In this document: positions 52,397 through 61,132 of the stretch, piece after piece
How the letters are laid out: each line of letters starts with the position of its first letter
How positions within the stretch are numbered: position 1 is the stretch's first letter
Assembly: GCA_014803435.1 (NCBI GenBank)
Contig: JACYFD010000003.1
Span: 386,159 to 450,158 of the forward strand
Length of the DNA stretch: 64,000 nucleotides
Source of the DNA: Cellulosimicrobium terreum
GTDB taxonomy: Bacteria; Actinomycetota; Actinomycetes; Actinomycetales; Cellulomonadaceae
Direction: 5' to 3'
Program-made: the position numbers and the translations under genes
The notes under the pieces: model-generated
Told to the model about the DNA's origin: nothing
The model's input: only the letters and a program-made list of their open reading frames with translations
Database searches by the model: none

Positions 52397-52435
52397 TTGA
52401 GGTGTGAGCCCCACCACTGCCGAGGAGGAGAACGC

Positions 52436-52918
52436 ATGACCGAGACCCGCTGGCTCGACGAGACCCAGCTCGATGCGTGGAAGCGGTTGGTCGCGGTCGT
52501 CGAGCTGCTCCCTGGCATCCTCGACTCGCAGCTCCAGCGCGACGCCGACCTCAGCCACTACGAGTACTACGCGCTCGCGATGCTCTCCGAGGCACCGGAC
52601 CGGACGCTGCGCATGACGCGCCTCGCGTCCACGACCAACGCGACGCTCCCCCGGCTCTCCCACGTCGTCGCGCGCCTCGAGAAGCGGGGACTGGTCGAGC
52701 GGTTCCCGTGCGCCGAGGACCGCCGTGCGACGAACGCACGCCTCACCGACGCGGGCTGGGAGAAGGTCGTCGCCACCGCCCCCGGGCACGTCGCGACCGT
52801 GCGGGAGCACGTGATCGACGCGCTCACCGACGAGCAGGTGGCCCAGCTCGACGTCATCGCGGGCGCGATCCTCGACCGCGTCGACCCCGACGACCGGATG
52901 GGCTTCCGCCGCCGCTGA
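52436..52918 (+). CDS. MarR family regulator
   Basis: 160-residue MarR-type regulator. The DNA-binding region runs DLSHYEYYALAMLSEAPDRTLRMTRLASTTNATLPRLSHVVARLEKRGLVERFPCAEDRRATNARLT, with the wing motif EDRRATNA. A cysteine in the wing (FPCAEDRR, about residue 96) could sense oxidants, which is inference. GAGGAGGAG precedes the ATG. It probably controls itself and the divergent oxidoreductase through the palindrome at 52344. Confidence 0.92.
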   Translation: MTETRWLDETQLDAWKRLVAVVELLPGILDSQLQRDADLSHYEYYALAMLSEAPDRTLRMTRLASTTNATLPRLSHVVARLEKRGLVERFPCAEDRRATNARLTDAGWEKVVATAPGHVATVREHVIDALTDEQVAQLDVIAGAILDRVDPDDRMGFRRR

Positions 52919-52931
52919 CCGTCAGGTCCGT

Positions 52932-52952
52932 CTGGCCGAGGCCTGCGGCCAG
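52932..52952. terminator. Hairpin between convergent genes
   Basis: A 7-bp perfect stem CTGGCCG/CGGCCAG with a 7-nt loop lies in the 38-nt gap between the convergent MarR and ABC-F genes and could end both transcripts. Confidence 0.5.
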
Positions 52953-52956
52953 GAGG

Positions 52957-54858
52957 TCACCCCGCGGTCTCGGCCGCCTCGAGCCAGGCGCCCTCGAGCT
53001 CGTCCTTCTCCACCGCGAGCGCCCGCAGCTCGGCGTCGAGCCCGGCCACCGCCTCGTAGTCCGTCGCCTGCGCGGCCATCCTGTCGTGCAGCCTCGCCTC
53101 GATCTCGGCGATCTTCGACAGGCGCCGCTCGATCCGGTTGATCTCCTTCTTCGCGGCCCGCACCTCGGCTGCGCTCGGGGCCACGGGGCCCCCGGGGACG
53201 TCGTCGGGCACCGGCAGATCGTCGGACGCCGCCGGCCTGGCGGCACGTGACGCGCCACCCGCGTCGCGTCGCGCGATGTCCGCGCGGCGCAGCTCCAGGT
53301 ACTGCTCGACGCCGCCCGGCAGGTCCCGCACACGCCCGTCGCCCAGCAGGGCGACCTGGCGGTCCGCGACGCGCTCGAGCAGGTAGCGGTCGTGCGACAC
53401 CACGATCAGCGTGCCGGGCCACCCGTCGAGCAGGTCCTCGAGCGCCGCGAGGGTGTCGGTGTCGAGGTCGTTGGTCGGTTCGTCGAGCAGCAGGACGTTG
53501 GGCTCGGCGACGAGGAGGCGCAGCAGCTGCAGGCGACGACGCTCGCCGCCGGACAGGTCGCGCACGAGAGTCTGGGACCGCTCGCGCGTGAACCCGAGCC
53601 GCTCGACGAGCTGGGACGCCGACATCTCCTTGCCGTCGACGACGACCGACCGCTTCTCGGACTCGATCACCTCGACCACGCGGAGCCCGGCGATGTCGTC
53701 GAGCTCCCCCACGTCCTGGCTCAGCTCGGCGACGGCCACGGTCTTGCCGCGCTTCACGCGGCCCGAGTCGGGCTCTCGCCGACCCGCGAGGAGCGCGAGG
53801 AGCGTCGTCTTCCCGGAGCCGTTGACCCCCACGACCCCGTACCGGTCGCCCGGGCCGAGTCGCCACGTGACGTCGTCGAGCAGCACGCGCCGCTCGGGGC
53901 TGTCAGCACCTGGGGACCCCAGGGCGTCGCCGGCTGCTGACACCGGGCGAACGGGCACGCTGACCGTGACGTCCTCGAGGTCCAGCACGTCCTTGCCCAG
54001 GCGCTTCGTCGCGGTGCGCGTCAGCTCGAGCGAGTCCCGCGGGGGCGGGACGTCGGCGATGAGCGCGTTCGCGGCATCGATCCGGAACTTCGGCTTGCTC
54101 GTGCGCGCGGGCGCGCCGCGCCGCAGCCACGCGAGCTCCTTGCGGAGCAGGTTGTTGCGCTTCTCCGCGGTGACGGCCGCCGACCGCGCCCGCTCGGCGC
54201 GCGCCAGGACGTACGCCGCGTACCCGCCCTCGTAGCCCTCGACGTCGCCCGAGCCGTCCCCGCGCACCTCCCACATGCGCGAGCACACGGCGTCGAGGAA
54301 CCAGCGGTCGTGCGTCACGACCACCAGCGCGCCGCGGGAGCCGGGCCGCGCGAACCGCTCGTGCAGGTGCTCCGCGAGCCACGCCACGCCCTCGACGTCG
54401 AGGTGGTTGGTCGGCTCGTCGAGGAACAGCACGTCGGCGTCCGAGACGAGGAGCGCCGCGAGCGCCACGCGGCGACGCTGTCCGCCGGACAGGGTGTCGG
54501 CCGGGGCGTCGAGCTCGAGGTCGCCGAGCAGCCCGTCGTGGACGGCGCGGATGCTCGCGTCCGACGCCCACGCGTGGGTCTGGGCGTCGCCGTGCACGAG
54601 GTCGCGGATCGTCGAACCCGTCCCGACGTCGTCGCGCTGGTCGAGGAGGCCGACCCGCAGCCCGCCGAGCCGCGTGACCCGGCCGGCGTCGGGCTGCTGC
54701 GTCCCTCCGAGCAGGCGCAGGAGCGTCGACTTCCCGGCCCCGTTGGGGCCGACGATGCCGACGCGGTCGCCGTCGTCGAGTCCGAGCGAGACGTCGTCGA
54801 GCAGGGTGCGGGTACCGACGGTCAGCGTGATGCCGTCGGCGCCGAGGAGATGAGCCAC
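52957..54858 (-). CDS. ABC-F family ATPase
   Basis: 633-residue soluble protein with two ABC domains and no membrane part. Domain one: GIVGPNGAGKSTLLRLLGG, TLSGGQRRRVALAALL, LFLDEPTNHLDV. Domain two: GVVGVNGSGKTTLLALL, DLSGGERRRLQLLRLL, LLLDEPTNDLDT. The two are joined by the P-site-tRNA-interacting linker, and the C-terminus (about 545-633) is a charged coiled coil as in Uup. ABC-F proteins bind the ribosomal E site and rescue or regulate translation; some give antibiotic resistance. The Uup-like tail suggests a housekeeping member. Start ATG 54858. Confidence 0.93.
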   Translation of the reverse strand: MAHLLGADGITLTVGTRTLLDDVSLGLDDGDRVGIVGPNGAGKSTLLRLLGGTQQPDAGRVTRLGGLRVGLLDQRDDVGTGSTIRDLVHGDAQTHAWASDASIRAVHDGLLGDLELDAPADTLSGGQRRRVALAALLVSDADVLFLDEPTNHLDVEGVAWLAEHLHERFARPGSRGALVVVTHDRWFLDAVCSRMWEVRGDGSGDVEGYEGGYAAYVLARAERARSAAVTAEKRNNLLRKELAWLRRGAPARTSKPKFRIDAANALIADVPPPRDSLELTRTATKRLGKDVLDLEDVTVSVPVRPVSAAGDALGSPGADSPERRVLLDDVTWRLGPGDRYGVVGVNGSGKTTLLALLAGRREPDSGRVKRGKTVAVAELSQDVGELDDIAGLRVVEVIESEKRSVVVDGKEMSASQLVERLGFTRERSQTLVRDLSGGERRRLQLLRLLVAEPNVLLLDEPTNDLDTDTLAALEDLLDGWPGTLIVVSHDRYLLERVADRQVALLGDGRVRDLPGGVEQYLELRRADIARRDAGGASRAARPAASDDLPVPDDVPGGPVAPSAAEVRAAKKEINRIERRLSKIAEIEARLHDRMAAQATDYEAVAGLDAELRALAVEKDELEGAWLEAAETAG

Positions 54859-54910
54859 CCGTCGAGCGTAGGCGCCCGCGGGCGTCTCTCCGAACCGTCC
54901 AGGGCGACGG

Positions 54911-55879
54911 CTACTTGAGCCCGGTGTGCGCGAGGCCCTGGACGAACTGCTTCTGCGCGACGAGAAACACGGCGAGCACCGGCAGCACCGTGAGCGTCGT
55001 GGCGGCGAGCTGGACGTTCCACATGGGCCCGCCGTACGCGTCGACGTACTGCGTGAGCGCCTGCGGCAGCGTGAAGCGGTCCTTGCTGGACAGGTAGACG
55101 ATCGGCTCCAGGTACAGGTTCCACGACTTCAGGAACGTGAAGATCGCGACCGCGGAGATCGCCGAGCGCGACAGCGGGAACGCGATCCGCCAGAAGATCC
55201 CCCAGCGGCTGAGCCCGTCCATGCGACCGGCCTCCTCGAGCTCGCCCGGCAGCCCCAGGAAGAACTGCCGCATGATGAACGTCGCGAGCACGCTCGGCGC
55301 ACCGAAGATCGGGATGACCACCAGGGGCCAGTGCGTGTCGATCAGGCCGAGCGAGTTGACCATCCGGAACAGCGGGACGATCGTCACCTCGGACGGGACG
55401 AGCAGCCCGACCAGCACGAGCAGGAACAGCGCGTTGGCGCCGCGGAACCGGATCCGCGCGAACGCATACCCGGCCATCGACGCGACGAGGATCGTCCCGA
55501 CCGTCACGACGACCGCGATGTACATGCTGTTCCAGTACTGCTGCGCGAACGGCTGCAGCCGGAACACGTCCCCGTACGCCTCGAACGTCGGGTTCTGCGG
55601 CCACAGCGTCGGCACCGAGCGCAGGATCTCGCTCATCGGCTTGAGGCTGGACGTCGCCATCCACCACGTCGGGAACACGAACGGGACGCTGAGCAGCAGG
55701 AGCAGGACGACGAGCGCCACCCGGCCCCAGCGCCTGCGCGCCCTGCCCGGGCGAGCACGCCGCGGGGACCGCCCGGTCGCGGACGTCGCGCCGGCCCCCG
55801 TGCCCGACGACGCGTCGCCGGGTCCGGTCGGGATGGCCGGGGCCGGGCCGGTGCCGGAGCCCGGGGCGTCGGTACGCAT
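54911..55879 (-). CDS. Carbohydrate ABC permease, MalG type
   Basis: 322-residue inner-membrane permease of a CUT1 sugar importer. A disordered Gly/Pro/Arg N-terminus (about 1-50) precedes six helices; the EAA loop EEAGRMDGLSRWGIFWRIAFP contacts the ATPase. The start at 55879 is preferred because GAGG stands 9 nt upstream; an ATG at 55894 overlapping the partner gene is possible. Last gene of the transporter operon. No ATPase gene is nearby, as expected for actinobacterial CUT1 systems energised by a shared MsiK-type protein. Confidence 0.93.
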   Translation of the reverse strand: MRTDAPGSGTGPAPAIPTGPGDASSGTGAGATSATGRSPRRARPGRARRRWGRVALVVLLLLLSVPFVFPTWWMATSSLKPMSEILRSVPTLWPQNPTFEAYGDVFRLQPFAQQYWNSMYIAVVVTVGTILVASMAGYAFARIRFRGANALFLLVLVGLLVPSEVTIVPLFRMVNSLGLIDTHWPLVVIPIFGAPSVLATFIMRQFFLGLPGELEEAGRMDGLSRWGIFWRIAFPLSRSAISAVAIFTFLKSWNLYLEPIVYLSSKDRFTLPQALTQYVDAYGGPMWNVQLAATTLTVLPVLAVFLVAQKQFVQGLAHTGLK

Positions 55880-55883
55880 CACG

Positions 55884-56771
55884 TCAGACCTCATGGAAGA
55901 CCCACCTCTTGCGCGTCTGCCACTGCACGAGTGTCAGCGCGAGGACGATGATGAACAGCAGGACGGAGATCGCGCTGGCATAGCCGAAGTCGTTGAACCG
56001 GAATGCCTGCTGGTACAGGTAGTAGACGAGGACCGTGGTCGAGCTCCCCGGCCCACCACCCGTGAGCACCGCGATCTGTGCGAAGACCTCGAGCGAGCCG
56101 ACGATCGTCAGGATCGACACCAGGAGCACGGTCGGGCTGATCAGCGGCAGCGTGATGGACCGGAACCGCCGCCACGCGCCCGCACCGTCGATGCGCGCCG
56201 CCTCCTGGACGTCCTGGGGCACACCCTGCAGCGCGGCCAGGAACAGGATCATGTTCAGGCCGACGTTCTTGAAGACCTGGACGACGATGACCGAGACCAT
56301 CGCCGTCGTCTCGCCGCGCAGCCAGTTCGGGCCGTCGATGCCGAGCATCGCCAGGAACCCGTTGATCCCGCCGTCCGCCTGGAGCAGGAAGCTCCACACG
56401 ATCGTCCACGCGACGAGCGACACGACGACGGGCGAGAAGAAGAACGTGCGGAACGTCGTCATGCCCGGGAGCTTCTGGTTGAGCAGGACCGCGAGGAGCA
56501 GCGCGAGCGTGATGTTGAGCACGACGAGACCGACGGAGAACCACAGGCTGGCGAGGAGCGAGTCGTGCAGGCCCTGGTCGGTGAGCATCCGCTCGTAGTT
56601 CTCCCCGCCCGAGAACGTGAACGTGTTCGCGAGGACGTTCCACTCGTGCAGCGAGTACCAGAGGACCGCGACGAGGGGCGCGACGACGAAGGCGATCGAT
56701 CCGAGCACGGCGGGCGCGACCATGGTGTAGCCCACGGCCGCGTCCCGCCGCTGGAGTGCGGAGCTGCGCAC
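55884..56771 (-). CDS. Carbohydrate ABC permease, MalF type
   Basis: 295-residue permease with six helices; the EAA loop is VQEAARIDGAGAWRRFRSITLPLISP. It shows the MalF-type start RDAAVGYTMVAPAVLGSIAFVVAPLVAVLWYSLHEWN. Start GTG at 56771, 2 nt after the stop of the binding-protein gene, with GGAGG 7 nt upstream inside the end of that gene. Pairs with the MalG-type permease downstream. Confidence 0.94.
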   Translation of the reverse strand: MRSSALQRRDAAVGYTMVAPAVLGSIAFVVAPLVAVLWYSLHEWNVLANTFTFSGGENYERMLTDQGLHDSLLASLWFSVGLVVLNITLALLLAVLLNQKLPGMTTFRTFFFSPVVVSLVAWTIVWSFLLQADGGINGFLAMLGIDGPNWLRGETTAMVSVIVVQVFKNVGLNMILFLAALQGVPQDVQEAARIDGAGAWRRFRSITLPLISPTVLLVSILTIVGSLEVFAQIAVLTGGGPGSSTTVLVYYLYQQAFRFNDFGYASAISVLLFIIVLALTLVQWQTRKRWVFHEV

Positions 56772-56773
56772 GG

Positions 56774-58090
56774 TCAGCCCTCCAGGAGGGGCTGGATCGT
56801 GTCGCACGTGTCGGAGAGCACCGCCTCGACGTCCGCGTCGGCGGTCCACAGCGCGTCGAGCTGGGCGCGCACCGTGTCCTGCAGCTTCGCGAAGTTCTGG
56901 TGCGTCGGCTTCGTGATCGCTCCCTGGATGCCGTCCACGACGACCGCCTGGAGCTGGTCCTCGCTGAGCTTCGGGTTCGCGGCCGCGAGGTCCGCGGCGT
57001 TGAGGAGCGACTCGCGCGGCGGCGGGAAGTAGGCCGCGAGCGTCTCGGCGTTCTCCGGGCCGGTGAACCAGGCGAGGAAGTCGGCGGCGACGTCCGGGTG
57101 CTCGGCGGCGGCGAAGACACCGATCCCCGCCTGGCCGATGACGTTCTGCTGACCGGACGGGCCGGCGGGCAGCGGGACGACGTCCCACGCGAACGAGTCG
57201 TCGAGCGACGACGCCCGGCTGATCTGCGTGATCGTCATGGCGGCGTCGCCGGCGAAGAAGTCGGCAGTGGTCCCGGGCCCGGGCATCGCGCCGTCGACGA
57301 ACGTCGCGTCGTGGATCCACGTCATGGCGTCGACCATCGCCGGGTCCGTGAACGTGCACTGCGCGCCGTCCTCGCTCCACGGTGCGGCGCCCCAGCCGTC
57401 CCAGACCGACGCGAGGTTCTCCCAGACCTTGTAGTCGAAGTCGCGGACGACGAGGCCCTGCTTGCCCGACTCCTCGGCCGCCGCCGCGGAGATGTCCCGC
57501 GCCTGGTCGAACGTCCAGTCGCCGGACGCGACCAGGTCGGCCGGGTTCGTCTGGCCCGCCGCCTCCACCTGGTCCGTGTTGACGAACATCGCGAACGGCG
57601 AGGTGGAGAACGGGTAGGCGTACAGCCCGTCGTCCTGCTGCCACAGCGCGAGCGCCGGGTCGACCAGGTCGTCGTAGTCGTAGCCCTCGGTCTCCTGGAG
57701 CTTCGGTGCGATGTCGACCAGCGCCCCGCTCTCGACGAACTCCGGCGCGTAGCTCTCGAGGATCCACGCGAGGTCGGGGGCGTTGTTCCCGGCCAGCTGC
57801 GTGGTGAGCGACGTCGTGTAGTCCTCGAACGGGATGGTCTCGAACGTGACGCCGGAGACGAGCTCAGGGTTCTGCTCGACGTAGGCGTCGGCGATGTCCT
57901 GGAACTGGGCGAGCTGGGTCTCGTCCGCGGTCCAGACCGTCATGCGCAGCTCGACCGGCTCGTCGGGCGTCCCCGGCTCTCCGGAAGGGGCGTCGGACGA
58001 GCCGGAGCAGGACGAGAGCACGAGCGCGAGCGCCACGGCACCGGTGGCGATCGACGCGCGCCCGGAGCGACGCGAGAGGTGGTGGTTCAT
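56774..58090 (-). CDS. Sugar ABC transporter substrate-binding lipoprotein
   Basis: 438-residue extracellular solute-binding protein (family 1). The lipoprotein signal peptide ends ALALVLSSC, with the lipid-modified cysteine at about residue 28, then a Ser/Gly/Asp-rich linker. The mature part begins ELRMTVWTADETQLAQFQDIADAYVEQNPELVSG, typical of oligosaccharide-binding proteins. AAGGAG precedes the ATG. First gene of the operon, 77 nt after the oxidoreductase gene on the same strand. The context (GH43-like enzyme, acetyl esterase) suggests plant-cell-wall oligosaccharides. Confidence 0.95.
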   Translation of the reverse strand: MNHHLSRRSGRASIATGAVALALVLSSCSGSSDAPSGEPGTPDEPVELRMTVWTADETQLAQFQDIADAYVEQNPELVSGVTFETIPFEDYTTSLTTQLAGNNAPDLAWILESYAPEFVESGALVDIAPKLQETEGYDYDDLVDPALALWQQDDGLYAYPFSTSPFAMFVNTDQVEAAGQTNPADLVASGDWTFDQARDISAAAAEESGKQGLVVRDFDYKVWENLASVWDGWGAAPWSEDGAQCTFTDPAMVDAMTWIHDATFVDGAMPGPGTTADFFAGDAAMTITQISRASSLDDSFAWDVVPLPAGPSGQQNVIGQAGIGVFAAAEHPDVAADFLAWFTGPENAETLAAYFPPPRESLLNAADLAAANPKLSEDQLQAVVVDGIQGAITKPTHQNFAKLQDTVRAQLDALWTADADVEAVLSDTCDTIQPLLEG

Positions 58091-58167
58091 CAGTTCTCCT
58101 TCGGACTGAGGTGGTGCAGGAATGGTGCGAGGGACGGTCTCGGGCGCGCATGCGCTCCCGGCCGCGG

Positions 58168-59790
58168 TCAGTACGGACCCGCCTCCGCAGGCCAGCGCAG
58201 CTCGACCCCGGCCGCGACCAGCTCGTCCTGGAAGTCACCGAGGAGGTCGGCCTTGGACTGGACGGCGTGCGGGGTGCGGCCCGTGGCGAGGCAGTGCGCG
58301 GCGAGGTGTCCCGCGGCCTCGCCGATGTTCCACTCGACGGGGTGGAGGCGGTAGCACCCGTTGGTGATGTGCGTCGTCCCGATGTTCTTGTTCGCCGCGA
58401 GCAGGTTGGTGACGCGCTGCGGGAGCAGGGCGCCGAGCGGGATCTCGAACGGGGTCGAGGCGACGTCGATGTACGTGTCGCCGCCGGTCGACGGGTGCAG
58501 GTCGATCCGGTACATCCCGACGCCGACGGTGTCGTCGTACCGGGTGGCACCCCGGTCCCCGCGCACGGCGTGGGACACGTCGTTCTCGGTCACGGTCGTC
58601 ACGGCACGGATCCGCCGCGACTCGCGGTGGTAGGCGGCCTGCGCTAGCCCGTCCGCCGACCCCATGACGTCCGGGCGCAGGCGCAGCCCGGGGAATCCGG
58701 TACCGCCGTCCGTGCGGGGCGCCTCGGTCTGCATCCAGTAGAGCATCGAGAGGCTGAGCTGCCGGGCGTCGGCGATGCGCGCCTCCTCCACGTCGCGCGG
58801 GACGTCGAGGACGGGTGCGAGGAAGTAGTCGATGCTGGGCCAGTTCACGAGGCACAGGTCGCTCGCGTAGTGGCGCGGGGCGAAGAGGTCCCGCGCGGCG
58901 ATCCGCCGGAACGTCCAGAGGTTGCCGTCGCCGGCGTTCTTGGACTGGTCCGCGTCCACCGCGAGAGGGTCGTCCCCCTCGTTCGGCGTGAAGGTGCGGG
59001 TGTCCATCGCGAGCGTGCGCGGGTTGGGCGCGTCCCACGAGAGCATGCGGCTCCCGTTCCACGCACCGGGGGTGTACGTGCTCCAGAAGTCGTACCGCTC
59101 CGGGCGCTCGATCGTGTGGTCGCCGTCGACGTGCTCCACCGCGAAGCACACGCTCAAGGCCTGGACGTTGTCGGGCTGCGCCTCGTCCGGGGCGCTCGGC
59201 TCGCCGGTGTCCCGGCCGGACTCGAACCCGGTCACGTACTCGGTGCCGGTGAGCGGAAGCAGCTCCCCCGTCTCGGTCGCGTCCACGACGTACCCGGCGG
59301 TGACCGTCACCGGGTCCCCACCGACCACCGACTCCAGCGTCACCGAGGTCACCCGGTCGCCGTCCGTCGTCGCCGCCGTCGGGCGCACGCGCTCCACGAG
59401 CGTGACCCGGCCGGACGAGCGCCACGGCGCGAGCATCTCCTCGAGCACCCCGACCGCGACCCGCGGCTCGTGGCACAGCTTGGAGACCCAGCCGGCGCCC
59501 GGGTTGAGCGCCTCCCACGAGCGCGCCGCGTCCGTCAGGGGGTACGAGCGGCGGTAGACGTCGCGGATGCCGTCGCGCAGGGCGCGGTAGCGCGCCGTCA
59601 CGCCGAACCGCTCGACCCAGGCGCTCTCGTCCGGCGGGACCCCCTGGGACGTGAGCTGCCCCCCGATCCAGGGGTTCTCCTCGGTCAGGACGACGCGGGC
59701 GCCACGGTCGGCGGCCGCGAGCGCCGCGGCCACGCCGCCGAGGCCGGCCCCCACCACGAGGACGTCGGTGTGCAGGTCATGATGGGTCAC
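58168..59790 (-). CDS. FAD-dependent oxidoreductase (FAD_oxidored family)
   Basis: 540-residue flavoprotein. The FAD-binding motif DVLVVGAGLGGVAAALAAADRGARVVLTEE is at the N-terminus, followed by WIGGQLTSQGVPPDE and, after about residue 140, GYVVDATETGELLPLTG. The C-terminal block NKNIGTTHITNGCYRLHPVEWNIGEAAGHLAAHCL is characteristic of FAD_oxidored proteins found in carbohydrate loci, sometimes labelled xanthan-lyase-like. The substrate is unknown; oxidation or desaturation of a sugar is plausible. The GTG start overlaps the LacI stop (GTGA), so it is co-transcribed with its regulator. Confidence 0.85.
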   Translation of the reverse strand: MTHHDLHTDVLVVGAGLGGVAAALAAADRGARVVLTEENPWIGGQLTSQGVPPDESAWVERFGVTARYRALRDGIRDVYRRSYPLTDAARSWEALNPGAGWVSKLCHEPRVAVGVLEEMLAPWRSSGRVTLVERVRPTAATTDGDRVTSVTLESVVGGDPVTVTAGYVVDATETGELLPLTGTEYVTGFESGRDTGEPSAPDEAQPDNVQALSVCFAVEHVDGDHTIERPERYDFWSTYTPGAWNGSRMLSWDAPNPRTLAMDTRTFTPNEGDDPLAVDADQSKNAGDGNLWTFRRIAARDLFAPRHYASDLCLVNWPSIDYFLAPVLDVPRDVEEARIADARQLSLSMLYWMQTEAPRTDGGTGFPGLRLRPDVMGSADGLAQAAYHRESRRIRAVTTVTENDVSHAVRGDRGATRYDDTVGVGMYRIDLHPSTGGDTYIDVASTPFEIPLGALLPQRVTNLLAANKNIGTTHITNGCYRLHPVEWNIGEAAGHLAAHCLATGRTPHAVQSKADLLGDFQDELVAAGVELRWPAEAGPY

Positions 59791-60905
59791 GCTGGATTCC
59801 GATCTCTGGTGCGGTCTGCTGAGGGGTGCCGACGCGGCGACGGGGCGGCCACGGTCTCCCCGACCACGTCCACGCACTCGAGGAGCTGGTGCAGCTCGTC
59901 GTCCGGTACGCGCGTCGTCCGGTCGGCCCTGCGCTCCGACCGGGCGGACCCGGTCTCTGCCGCGACGAGCCGGGAGAGCAGGACGAGGGCGCGCGCGCCC
60001 ATCTCCTCGCGCGGGATGGAGAATCCCGACCACCGGCGCCCGCCCGGGCGCGCGTGGTGCGGCTGTCCGAGGAGCACGACCGAGACGTCGTCGGGCACGC
60101 GGACGTCCCGCCGCTCGAGCTCGTCCACGAGCTCGTCCGGGTAGTTCTCGGGCGCGACGACCACGGCGGTCAGGCGCTGGTCGACGATCTCGGCGGCCGT
60201 CGCGGGCACGTCGTCGAGCTCGACGAACCGCACCGTCAGGCCGTGGCCCTTCATCGTCGCGCGGTACGCGTCGACGCGGTCGAGCGTCGGCTGGTCGGTC
60301 CCCCGCGGCCCGACGTAGCCGATCCGCTCGTGCCCGAGCGAGACGAGACGGTCGACCTGTCGTGCGGTCGCGGTGACGTAGTCGGCGCCGACGTAGGGCA
60401 GGCGCCCCCCGTCGCTCCCCCGCTTGCCGATGAAGACGAACGGGTAGTTGGTGTCGAGCAGATGCTGGAGCTCGCCGCGGTCCTCGTGCTGGCCGAGCAG
60501 GAGACAGCCGTCGGCGATGCCGAGGCGTTGCCAGCCGTCGCGCGTGAGGCGCCGACGCCCGTCGACGACCCGCGCGCTCGTGAAGAGCAGGATGTCGATC
60601 CCCAGCTTCTCGGCCGCGTGCTCGACCCCGACGAAGAACGGGCCGTAGAAGTCGTGGCGGCCGCGGGGGAACGTCGCCTCGTAGGTGAACACGCCGAGGA
60701 TCTGGTTGCGCCCACCGGCCAGTCGCTGTGCGACCGGGTTCGCCGAGTACCCGGTGATCCGGATCGCGTCGAGCACCCGTTGGCGGGTGTCCTCGCTGAT
60801 GCGCACACCGGCCGGCGTGCTGTCGTTGAGCACGAACGAGACCGTCGCCTGGCTGACGCCCGCCATCGCGGCGACGTCGGCCTGGGTGATGCGGTGCCTC
60901 GGCAT
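59787..60905 (-). CDS. LacI family regulator
   Basis: 372-residue LacI-type repressor. The N-terminal helix-turn-helix and hinge are RITQADVAAMAGVSQATVSFVLNDS...ISEDTRQRVLDAIRITGYSANPVAQRLAGG (about 5-63), then a periplasmic-binding-like effector domain. A 35-residue disordered tail is an extension. It sits at the head of the oxidoreductase-transporter unit, and a CG-centred palindrome stands 72 nt upstream. It probably senses the sugar imported by the adjacent transporter and represses its own operon, the GH43-like gene and the esterase gene. Confidence 0.93.
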   Translation of the reverse strand: MPRHRITQADVAAMAGVSQATVSFVLNDSTPAGVRISEDTRQRVLDAIRITGYSANPVAQRLAGGRNQILGVFTYEATFPRGRHDFYGPFFVGVEHAAEKLGIDILLFTSARVVDGRRRLTRDGWQRLGIADGCLLLGQHEDRGELQHLLDTNYPFVFIGKRGSDGGRLPYVGADYVTATARQVDRLVSLGHERIGYVGPRGTDQPTLDRVDAYRATMKGHGLTVRFVELDDVPATAAEIVDQRLTAVVVAPENYPDELVDELERRDVRVPDDVSVVLLGQPHHARPGGRRWSGFSIPREEMGARALVLLSRLVAAETGSARSERRADRTTRVPDDELHQLLECVDVVGETVAAPSPRRHPSADRTRDRNPA

Positions 60906-60976
60906 GGATCCTCCTCGATCTCGTCGTCGGTGACGTGGGAGGAGTCTCGCGAGGATGCCTGGTCGAGGTCAATCGG

Positions 60977-60990
60977 ATAATACGCATTAT
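60977..60990. promoter_or_regulatory. LacI-type operator, site 1
   Basis: ATAATAC|GCATTAT, a 14-bp near-perfect palindrome with CG centre (one mismatch), 72 nt upstream of the LacI gene. It is a local AT-rich island in GC-rich DNA. Confidence 0.7.
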
Positions 60991-61031
60991 TAGCCCGGAT
61001 GCCCGTGCTCGCCGACGGGTCCCCGCGTCCG

Positions 61032-61045
61032 TTGATTCGCATAAT
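61032..61045. promoter_or_regulatory. LacI-type operator, site 2 (half-conserved)
   Basis: TTGATTC|GCATAAT. The right half resembles the GCATTAT half of sites 1 and 3; the left half is degenerate. It is 55 bp from site 1, about five helical turns, compatible with cooperative binding or looping. Confidence 0.45.
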
Positions 61046-61065
61046 GGGGTTGCCCGAGGACACGG

Positions 61066-61097
61066 GTGAGGCCCCCGGCGGGCGCCGGAGGCCTCAC
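61066..61097 (-). terminator. Hairpin terminator of the GH43-like gene
   Basis: A 15-bp stem with one mismatch (GTGAGGCCcCCGGCG / CGCCGGaGGCCTCAC) and a 2-nt apical loop lies 36 nt beyond the stop of the GH43-like gene. Confidence 0.75.
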
Positions 61098-61132
61098 GCT
61101 CGGCATCTCGCCGAGGGTCGTGCGACGCGGGA

